Source: Streptomyces sp. NBC_01439
GTDB lineage: Bacteria; Actinomycetota; Actinomycetes; Streptomycetales; Streptomycetaceae
Assembly: GCF_036227605.1 (NCBI RefSeq)
Contig: NZ_CP109487.1
Location: 7,799,001-7,863,000, forward strand
DNA: 64,000 nucleotides
Direction of reading: 5' to 3'
The notes beneath the pieces were generated by a model. The model was not told the origin of the DNA. It worked only from the letters and a program-made list of their open reading frames with translations, and did not search any database. Of the stretch, positions 58,118 to 64,000 are shown one piece after another. The translations under genes were made by a program, and so were the position numbers. The first letter of the stretch is position 1; the number at the start of each line of letters is the position of its first letter.

Positions 58118-59607
58118 CCGAGGCAGCACTGCGGCCGGCGCCGGTCGACGAATACGCCCCCGAAGAAGAGCCCCTGGAGGATCCCGCCGACGAGTCTTTC
58201 GTGGTCCTGGCGCGAGACCTTCGGTTCCCGCGTCGCACCTACGACGACATCGGCAACGCCGAACGGCTCGTCGACCACTACGGCGCTGAGGTCCGTTTCA
58301 CCGTCGACGCTGAACAGTGGGTCACCTACGAAGACGGCCGCTGGAGCTTCAAGGGCGGCGCCACGCGGGTCTGGCAGCGCGTCATCCGCACCATCGACGC
58401 ACTGCCGACCACCGAGGCCACGACATACAGCAACCTCGCCGGGGTCGGACCCAAAGGTGAGGCGCTGCCGTCACCTCGCGAGAAGTTCCTGCAGTGGGCC
58501 AGCTCGCAGCGCATGCGGGCCAAGCTCGCCGCCATGCGCGAGATCGCCCAAGGGCACCCAGCGCTGCACTGCTCCATGAACGACTTCGACCGGCACGAGA
58601 TGCTCCTCAACGTCGGCAACGGTGTGGTCGACCTGCGCACGGGGAAGCTGCTGGACCACGAGCCCGGCCTGTTTCTCATGCAGCAGTCACCCATCCGGTT
58701 TGACCCGGACGCTAAGGCCCCCATGTGGGACGAGTTCTTGGCCTCGGTCATGCCCGACGAGGAACGGCGCGCCTACCTGGCCCGCGTCGTCGGCTACACC
58801 CTCACAGGCTCCACCGAAGAGCAGGTGATGTTCATCCACCACGGAGACGGCCAGAACGGCAAGGGCGTCTTCATGCGGGTCATCACCGAGATCTTTGGCG
58901 ACTACGCCCAGTCCGTCCCGCGTTCCACGCTCATGGCCAAGCAGAACGAAGGGATCCCCAATGACGTCGCTCGGATGATGGGCAAGCGCCTGCTGTCGAC
59001 GACCGAAACTTCGGCCGGCAAGAGGCTCGACGACGAGTTGGTGAAGCAGCTGACCGGCGAGGACACCGTCAGCGCCCGCTTCCTGAACAAGGAGTTCTTC
59101 GACTTTCGGCCCGTCGGAAAGATCCACCTGGTCACCAACTATCTGCCCACCGTCGGCGGCGGCCACGGCATCGCGCGTCGACTCCAAGACATCGGCTGGG
59201 ACGTCATCGTCCCGCCCGAAAAGCGCATCAAGAAGTACGACGAGAAGATCCTGGCCGCCGAATCTTCAGGCGTTCTCAACTGGGCCATCCAGGGCTGTCT
59301 CGACTGGCAGAAGTCAGGCTTGGCCGTACCGACCGCCGTCCAGGAGAAGACCAAGGAGCACCTGGCCAAGTCCGATCCGCTTCTGATGTGGCGCGATGAC
59401 TGGACCAAACCGGCCGACCCGACCGCATACACCGAGACCGGTGTTCTCTTCGCCAGCTACAAGCGCTGGTGCCAGGACGGCTCCATCCGCGAGATGAGCA
59501 TCCGAGCCTTCGGCGACGCCCTGCAAGAGAAGGGCTACGCCCGAGGTAACCACCCGGTCAACCGAAGGTCGGTGATCTTTGGCCTCCAACTCGCCTCGTC
59601 GTTCTAG
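58114..59607 (+). CDS. P4/D5-type primase-helicase (replication initiator)
   Basis: 497 residues from GTG at 58114. D5-like N-terminal domain (ERLVDHYGAEVRFTVDAEQW, then MLLNVGNGVVDLRTGKLL) and SF3-like helicase with Walker A HHGDGQNGKGVFMRVITEIF (about 242-260), the DVARMMGKRLLSTTETSAGK region (Walker B/sensor), KQLTGEDTVSARFLNKEFFD and arginine-finger-like GIARRLQDIGWDVIVPPEKR. Typical replication protein of integrative elements and temperate actinophages. The CGAAGG iterons just downstream are the probable origin. Confidence 0.92.
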   Translation: MTEAALRPAPVDEYAPEEEPLEDPADESFVVLARDLRFPRRTYDDIGNAERLVDHYGAEVRFTVDAEQWVTYEDGRWSFKGGATRVWQRVIRTIDALPTTEATTYSNLAGVGPKGEALPSPREKFLQWASSQRMRAKLAAMREIAQGHPALHCSMNDFDRHEMLLNVGNGVVDLRTGKLLDHEPGLFLMQQSPIRFDPDAKAPMWDEFLASVMPDEERRAYLARVVGYTLTGSTEEQVMFIHHGDGQNGKGVFMRVITEIFGDYAQSVPRSTLMAKQNEGIPNDVARMMGKRLLSTTETSAGKRLDDELVKQLTGEDTVSARFLNKEFFDFRPVGKIHLVTNYLPTVGGGHGIARRLQDIGWDVIVPPEKRIKKYDEKILAAESSGVLNWAIQGCLDWQKSGLAVPTAVQEKTKEHLAKSDPLLMWRDDWTKPADPTAYTETGVLFASYKRWCQDGSIREMSIRAFGDALQEKGYARGNHPVNRRSVIFGLQLASSF

Positions 59608-59612
59608 CCCGC

Positions 59613-59865
59613 CCCGAAGGGATCCGAAGGCTTCTCCGAAGGGAAACCGAAGGAATCCACGAAGGGTCTGACCTGCACTTCGAAGGGATCGAAGGGAAGT
59701 ACATGAGGCTCCGCGCATATGAGGAAAGCGGCCTCTCTCGTATGGCCTATAGGGGCCCGACCCCACTCGAATCCCTTCGATCCCTTCGAAGCCTTCGAAA
59801 CCCCAGGTCAGACACCCGAAGGGATAGCCGAACCATCCCTTCGAAGCCTTCGAGAAGCCTTCGAA
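59613..59865. repeat. CGAAGG iteron field, candidate replication origin
   Basis: Seven CGAAGG copies at 59615, 59625, 59637, 59648, 59660, 59681 and 59690 (mostly 10-12 bp apart), then six inverted CCTTCG copies at 59774, 59783, 59792, 59838, 59847 and 59858, with one more direct copy at 59817. A less GC-rich 75-bp centre lies between the arms. No gene is supported from 59608 to 59902. Confidence 0.78.
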
Positions 59866-59902
59866 CCGACCCAGACACCCACTCACCCCGTTGGAAGCCC
59901 TC

Positions 59903-60061
59903 ATGAACGTGAACGATCTAGTGCAGGAGCGTATAGACGCAGCCCGGCGAAAGACGGCAGCAAAGAAGCGCGCACGCCAGGAACTCGCCGAAGCCCGGCT
60001 CAGCGGCCTGGAGGCCCGGCACACCGCCAAGCTGCGCCGATGGAACAAGGACCAGCGGTGA
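59903..60061 (+). CDS. Small basic coiled-coil protein
   Basis: 52 residues from ATG at 59903: MNVNDLVQERIDAARRKTAA then AKKRARQELAEARLSGLEAR and KLRRWNKDQR. Strongly basic, one long helix. Located right beside the candidate origin, it might be a nucleoid- or origin-binding factor; that is a guess. Coupled to the next gene by GTGA. Confidence 0.65.
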   Translation: MNVNDLVQERIDAARRKTAAKKRARQELAEARLSGLEARHTAKLRRWNKDQR

Positions 60062-60258
60062 CCCGGCCGCGCAGGCGAGTGCCGCTCCTGTGCGAGGCCT
60101 GCGGTACAGCGGTCCGACGCGGCCGATACCGGCTCTGCATGCTCGGCTGCGGCGCCCGCCTCCACACCGACAAGCGCAGCCCCTGCGTCGACGCACACAT
60201 CCCCGTCTGCGACGCCTACCAGCCCCACCCCCAAGCCACCGAAGGGACCCTCTCATGA
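60058..60258 (+). CDS. Cys-rich zinc-finger-like protein
   Basis: 66 residues from GTG at 60058. Cys/His pattern: LCEACGTAVRRGRYRLCMLG, CGARLHTDKRSPCVDAHIPV, CDAY. Likely binds one or two zinc ions. Basic and small; possible DNA or RNA binder. The stop overlaps the next ATG (ATGA). Unrecognised beyond the metal motif. Confidence 0.68.
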   Translation: MTRPRRRVPLLCEACGTAVRRGRYRLCMLGCGARLHTDKRSPCVDAHIPVCDAYQPHPQATEGTLS

Positions 60259-60833
60259 ACCGCGACCAGCTCCTCGACAACTACCACCGCAAGCTCGAGC
60301 GCATCGAGAACAGCCGGACGTACAGCACCAACGCCAAGCGGGTCATGGCCGCCAAGGCCTACAAGGAGACCCAGGGCGCCCTCGAGCAGATCCGGCTGAG
60401 CGAGATCAAGGCGATCGAGGACCGCCGCGAGCAGCTCCACCGGAAGATGTTCGGACGCGAGAACGCAGCCGACGCGCAGACCGTCATCGCCCGCCGCGAC
60501 GCCAACGACCGCGCCGGCCAGATCGACAACCCGCGCATCGCCGCCGAGCAGATGCAGACCGCCCTCCGACAGGGCGACCGCACCATGGCCCAGGCCATCG
60601 CCGAGCGGGCCGCCGACTGGGGATGGTCCGACGTCCTCGACAGCTACGCCCAGGCGAACCCCTCGTTCCGTAGCCACGTCCAGGAGTACAACGAGCTGCC
60701 CGACACCGACGCTGTCAGCAACTGGGGCATCCAGCACTCGTTCCTGCATGTGGTGTCCGCCCCAGGCATCCTGCATGACGCGAACTCCGGCACGATCGAG
60801 GCGCTCGCCAGCCAGGACCTGGAGGCGGCGTGA
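60255..60833 (+). CDS. Hypothetical phage/element protein
   Basis: 192 residues, ATGA overlap. Helical: DNYHRKLERIENSRTYSTNA, AKAYKETQGALEQIRLSEIK, ADAQTVIARRDANDRAGQID, MAQAIAERAADWGWSDVLDS. Charged, soluble, scaffold-like look but no domain recognised. Followed immediately by another long helical protein (TGATG overlap). Such gene pairs often precede terminase genes in actinophages, so a virion-assembly role is possible but unproven. Confidence 0.7.
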   Translation: MNRDQLLDNYHRKLERIENSRTYSTNAKRVMAAKAYKETQGALEQIRLSEIKAIEDRREQLHRKMFGRENAADAQTVIARRDANDRAGQIDNPRIAAEQMQTALRQGDRTMAQAIAERAADWGWSDVLDSYAQANPSFRSHVQEYNELPDTDAVSNWGIQHSFLHVVSAPGILHDANSGTIEALASQDLEAA

Positions 60834-61660
60834 TGGCCAGAGCAACCGTCAGCGAAGCCGAGCGGGCCGTCCTCGCCGCCGAACGCCGCAAGCTGTCTGT
60901 CCCCGAGGACGTGTACGAAGCCCGCCGCCTGCGGACCGCCGTGTTCGACACCGCCCGAACCCCCGATCCTGAGCGGCCGGCCCTGCCCGAAACCGCGGCC
61001 GAGGCGGCAGCTGTCATCCAGCAGCACGCCGAAGCGCTCCGGCTCGCCGACGTCACCCGCCGTGCGGCCGACCTGTTCGCCGAGGAAGCCGACCAGCGGT
61101 TCGTCGACGAGGCCATGGCCGCCGTGCCGAAATGGGTGGCAGGTCTCGACAAGGAGTTCGGCACCCTCGTGGCAGTCGTGGCCAAGGCCGCGGCCAAGCT
61201 GCCCCAGGACATCAGCATGCTCGACCCCGGGCGCATCGACTGGAACAACCCAGTCCACTCGGCCGCGTACACCAAGGCCGAGGGAGCAGCTGTCCAGCTG
61301 GAGCAGCTGGTGAGCGACAGGTCCGACATCGCTGCTGTGGCAGGCGGTGACGGAGGCCGGGACAACGCCCTGTTCGCGGTGGCCCACTTCCCTCAGCCCA
61401 CCGTGCAGGCCGTCATGAACGGTGACTGGCAGGACATGGCTCCAGTCCTGTACGCCTGGCGGGACCTGCGTGCCCAGCCCGTCGCACGCTGGGTGTACCT
61501 CGTGCGCCAGGACCAGCTCACGCTCAGCCTCGCAACGCCCGGTGAAGTGAGGGAACGCAGCGTCCAGGTGGAGCTGTGGCGGGACGCAGGCCACGCCCGC
61601 CGGTCGGCCCTCTCCCCTCGGACCGCCGAGGCCTACGTCACGCAGGTGCTCAGCGCGTGA
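60833..61660 (+). CDS. Hypothetical phage/element protein
   Basis: 275 residues from ATG at 60833. Ala/Glu-rich helical N-terminal 100 residues (PETAAEAAAVIQQHAEALRL), a mixed middle (PKWVAGLDKEFGTLVAVVAK, NNPVHSAAYTKAEGAAVQLE) and a C-terminal domain (WRDLRAQPVARWVYLVRQDQ). Not recognised. Soluble. Last well-supported gene before the terminase pair; coupled by a GTGA overlap to a doubtful downstream frame. Confidence 0.7.
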   Translation: MARATVSEAERAVLAAERRKLSVPEDVYEARRLRTAVFDTARTPDPERPALPETAAEAAAVIQQHAEALRLADVTRRAADLFAEEADQRFVDEAMAAVPKWVAGLDKEFGTLVAVVAKAAAKLPQDISMLDPGRIDWNNPVHSAAYTKAEGAAVQLEQLVSDRSDIAAVAGGDGGRDNALFAVAHFPQPTVQAVMNGDWQDMAPVLYAWRDLRAQPVARWVYLVRQDQLTLSLATPGEVRERSVQVELWRDAGHARRSALSPRTAEAYVTQVLSA

Positions 61661-61983
61661 CCCACGAACTCGGCGTCAACGGCATCGACATCGTGATCTC
61701 TCGACGAGCGTCGAACCGATGGTGCGGAGCCGGCTACCTCTCAGAGCCGCACCAGCGCCGACGCCCCGGCCGGAGCCTCACCGCTCCGGCCGGGGCAACC
61801 AAGGCCACCTGGGAGGGACACCCCCGGGCGGCCTGCCCCCATCGGAGCCGTGTTCATGCTGTCCCGCTGCCCAGGTCTGGGGCTTTCGACATGGCCTTGA
61901 CCTGCGGCTTTGTCGAGAGGCCTAGACCACTCATCCGGGGCCCGCGCCGGTCGTCTACATCACCGCAGGTCAGAGAGCTGTAG
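61657..61983 (+). CDS. Doubtful ORF before terminase genes
   Basis: A 108-codon frame from GTG at 61657 that overlaps the previous stop (GTGA). It begins VTHELGVNGIDIVISRRASN, but the rest is Arg/Pro-rich and runs through a strong terminator hairpin (61763-61796), which argues against coding beyond the first 35 codons. May be leader sequence or a truncated gene. Confidence 0.3.
   Translation: MTHELGVNGIDIVISRRASNRWCGAGYLSEPHQRRRPGRSLTAPAGATKATWEGHPRAACPHRSRVHAVPLPRSGAFDMALTCGFVERPRPLIRGPRRSSTSPQVREL
61763..61796. terminator. Perfect 14-bp hairpin
   Basis: GCCCCGGCCGGAGC (61763-61776), loop CTCACC, complement at 61783-61796. Separates the replication/orphan operon from the packaging genes. 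Confidence 0.72.
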
Positions 61984-61993
61984 CCGTGACACC

Positions 61994-62013
61994 GAGGCGC
62001 CGGGGGGCGCCTC
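61994..62013. terminator. Hairpin just before terS
   Basis: GAGGCGCC (61994-62001), GGGG loop, GGCGCCTC (62006-62013). Terminator or 5'-leader structure upstream of the AGGAGGA site. Confidence 0.5.
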
Positions 62014-62037
62014 GACACCCGAGCTAGGAGGAACGCC

Positions 62038-62520
62038 ATGGCTGGTCGTGGACCCGCCCCGAAGGACCCCCGGCGCCGCGCCGGCCACCGCAAGGACGGT
62101 CACCAGCAGACGGTGCTCCGCTTCGAGCAGGCCGAGCCGCCCGAACTGCCGCCGCTGCGCGCCCGCCAGGGCGACGAGATGGTCGAGGTGCCGTGGCCCA
62201 CGGCCACGTTGGAGTGGTGGGAGATGTGGAAGGCCAGCCCGCAGGCCGAGCACTTCACCTCGACCGACTGGTCGTTCCTGCGGGACACGGCCCTGGTGCA
62301 CGCCCGGCACTGGAACGGTGAGTCGACCGCCGGTGCCGAGCTCCGCCTGAGGGTCGCCAAGTTCGGCGCCACCCCCGAGGACCGCGCCCGACTGCGGATG
62401 CAGTTCGCCCAGGCGGACGAGGCCGACTTGAAGCGTCCGGCCGGCGCCTCGGCCGAGGACCAATTCGGCGACCTGAAGGTGCTGCCAGGGGGTGGGGCGG
62501 ATGCCGTGGCGGGGGCCTAG
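62038..62520 (+). CDS. Phage terminase small subunit
   Basis: 160 residues from ATG at 62038, five bases after AGGAGGA. Starts with the basic GRGPAPKDPRRRAGHRKDGH tail common to actinophage TerS. Core helices: WPTATLEWWEMWKASPQAEH, STDWSFLRDTALVHARHWNG and ARLRMQFAQADEADLKRP, then a flexible tail. Binds pac/cos DNA and hands it to the large subunit. The start of the large-subunit gene overlaps its last 20 bases. Identification rests on start motif and adjacency to TerL. Confidence 0.85.
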   Translation: MAGRGPAPKDPRRRAGHRKDGHQQTVLRFEQAEPPELPPLRARQGDEMVEVPWPTATLEWWEMWKASPQAEHFTSTDWSFLRDTALVHARHWNGESTAGAELRLRVAKFGATPEDRARLRMQFAQADEADLKRPAGASAEDQFGDLKVLPGGGADAVAGA

Positions 62521-64000
62521 ATACGAGGGCGAACTGCCCACCCTGGGATACCAGGTCATCAACTGGATGCACACCTACCTGGCCGCGCCGGACCGTTCCG
62601 AGTATGTGCCGTTCCGGCTAACGCGGGAGCAGGCGCAGTTCGTGCTGAACCTGTACGCCATCGACCCGAGGACGGGGGAGCGCCGCTACCGCAGGGCGGT
62701 CCTGTCGCGGCCGAAGGGCTGGGGCAAGTCGCCGCTGCTGGCCGCCCTCACGTGCGCCGAGGCCCTGGCGGACGTCGTCCCGGATGGCTGGGACGCCCAC
62801 GGGGAGCCGGTGGGCCGCCCGTGGGCCACGCTGCGTACACCGTGGCTGCAGCTAGCCGCTGTGTCCGAGGATCAGACGAAGAATGCTTGGGCGCCGCTGC
62901 TGGAGATGCTGCGGGAGGGCCCGGCGCTGGACGCCTACCCGGGTATCGAGCCGCTGGACACGTTCGTGAACCTGCCGCAGGGCCGGATCGAGTTCGTGAC
63001 GAGCGCGGCCACGTCCCGGGAGGGCAACCGGCCCGTGTGGTGCGTCCTGGACCAGACGGAGGAGTGGCGCCAGTCAAACGGCGGCGTGAAGCTGGCCGCC
63101 ACGTTGCGCCGCAACCTGGGCAAGACGGCCGGCACGTCGGTGGAGTCTCCGAACGCCTACATTCCGGGTGGTGGGAGCGTCGCGGAGTCCTCGGCCGAGT
63201 ACTTCAAGCGGATCCGTGAGGGCCGCGCCCGCGACGAGGGCCTGCTGTACGACCACCGTGAGGCGCCCGCGGAAACCGACATGGCCGATCGGGACTCGCT
63301 GATGGCTGGTCTGCGGCACGCCTACGGTGATTCGGCGGCGCAGGCCGGCGGCTGGGTGAACCTGGACCGGATCGCGGCCGAGGTGTGGGACCCGGACACA
63401 GACCCGCAGGACGCCCGCCGCTTCTACCTCGGCCAGATCACGCACGCTTCCGACTCCTGGATCACGCAGCCCGAATGGGCCGCGGTCGCGGACGTCGAGA
63501 AGACCGTCGGCGAGCGGGAGGCGGTGGTCCTCGGCTTCGACGGGTCTCGTCGCCGCTCCCGGGGCGTCACCGACGCTACGGCTCTCGTCGGCTGCCGCGT
63601 CTCGGACGGACACCTGTTTCTGCTGGGCTGCTGGGAGCAGCCTGACGGGCCCGAGGGCGAGGGATGGCAGGTGCCTGTCGTCGAGGTCCTGGCGACCATC
63701 GAGGACGCGTTCAAGCGGTACCGGGTGGTGGGCATGTACGCCGACCCGGCCAAGTGGGAGTCCCACGTGGCGACCTGGGAGGCGAAGCATGGTCGCCGGC
63801 TGAAGGTGAAGGCCACTGCGCAGCACCCGATCGAATGGTGGATGACGGGCGGCCGGGCGCATCTCATCGTCCGCGCACTGGAGAAGTTCCGCTCGTCGGT
63901 CGTCGAGAACGAGCTGACGCACGACGGGTCCAGCGTGCTCACCCGGCATGTGCTGAATTCGAGGCGCCGCCAGTCCCGCGTCGGCGCGCAGATAGCCAAG
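62501..64000 (+). CDS. Phage terminase large subunit (partial at right edge)
   Basis: 500 codons visible from ATG at 62501; the 3' end is outside. Motor domain: atypical P-loop AVLSRPKGWGKSPLLAALTC, then TPWLQLAAVSEDQTKNAWAP and Walker B VWCVLDQTEEWRQSNGGVKL. Nuclease domain: VVLGFDGSRRRSRGVTDATA and RYRVVGMYADPAKWESHVAT, giving acidic metal ligands. Packages phage DNA into proheads using ATP. Its presence with TraB and SpdB in one block shows the element is at least partly phage-derived. Confidence 0.93.
   Translation, partial: MPWRGPRYEGELPTLGYQVINWMHTYLAAPDRSEYVPFRLTREQAQFVLNLYAIDPRTGERRYRRAVLSRPKGWGKSPLLAALTCAEALADVVPDGWDAHGEPVGRPWATLRTPWLQLAAVSEDQTKNAWAPLLEMLREGPALDAYPGIEPLDTFVNLPQGRIEFVTSAATSREGNRPVWCVLDQTEEWRQSNGGVKLAATLRRNLGKTAGTSVESPNAYIPGGGSVAESSAEYFKRIREGRARDEGLLYDHREAPAETDMADRDSLMAGLRHAYGDSAAQAGGWVNLDRIAAEVWDPDTDPQDARRFYLGQITHASDSWITQPEWAAVADVEKTVGEREAVVLGFDGSRRRSRGVTDATALVGCRVSDGHLFLLGCWEQPDGPEGEGWQVPVVEVLATIEDAFKRYRVVGMYADPAKWESHVATWEAKHGRRLKVKATAQHPIEWWMTGGRAHLIVRALEKFRSSVVENELTHDGSSVLTRHVLNSRRRQSRVGAQIAK

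Overview
The window reads as a Streptomyces chromosome segment. Evidence: very high GC, frequent GTG starts and a few TTG starts, many four-base stop/start overlaps, a divergent third-type EF-Tu, Tat-exported enzymes, several HutC/GntR regulators, and a SpdB/TraB transfer module of Streptomyces-plasmid type. The species cannot be named from the sequence alone. Three zones are visible: an accessory left arm (1 to about 11.1 kb), ordinary chromosome (about 11.2 to 50.3 kb), and an integrated phage/plasmid-like element (about 50.35 kb to the right edge, continuing beyond the window).

Left arm. Genes on the minus strand from 7636 down to 1 encode a putative type IV secretion-like envelope apparatus: a small two-helix pilin-like protein, a 434-residue bitopic membrane protein, an 863-residue polytopic membrane protein carrying lysozyme-like and CHAP-like domains, and four consecutive single-pass proteins of one architecture (cytoplasmic tail, one membrane helix, short coiled coil, extracellular domain). 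A divergent XRE regulator (8061-8570) faces them across a region with two perfect palindromes. From 8.6 to 11.1 kb lies decayed DNA: fragments of IS5-type transposases, small orphan ORFs and an exonuclease-like remnant, closed by an 18-bp perfect hairpin.

Chromosomal core. Recognisable genes include uppP, a TVP38/DedA-type protein, an AlkD-type repair protein, tuf3-type EF-Tu, a patatin, a spermidine-synthase-like protein, an MFS transporter, a GH3 glycosidase, DedA, an ankyrin protein, gamma-carbonic anhydrase, EamA and its divergent XRE-cupin regulator, a CoA-binding protein, YigZ, sbcD-sbcC, Lrp, rhodanese, DUF885, an ACT-GNAT membrane protein, PhoD, an alpha/beta hydrolase, HutC/GntR and ROK regulators, a two-component system divergent from an ABC exporter, a Mug-type glycosylase and purB. 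A 0.19-kb MITE-like element sits at 29.1-29.3 kb.

Right element. Next to purB begins a block with a HutC-type repressor and its twin operators, an excisionase-like gene behind a large leader hairpin, a translationally coupled run of small genes ending in SpdB, a TraB/FtsK translocase followed by CTGACACC repeats (clt-like), two small HTH genes, a P4/D5-type primase-helicase, a dense CGAAGG iteron field (candidate origin), more small genes, and then a phage terminase small and large subunit. Streptomyces mycelial conjugation genes and phage packaging genes therefore lie on one strand in one element. No integrase is visible inside the window; it may lie beyond 64 kb.
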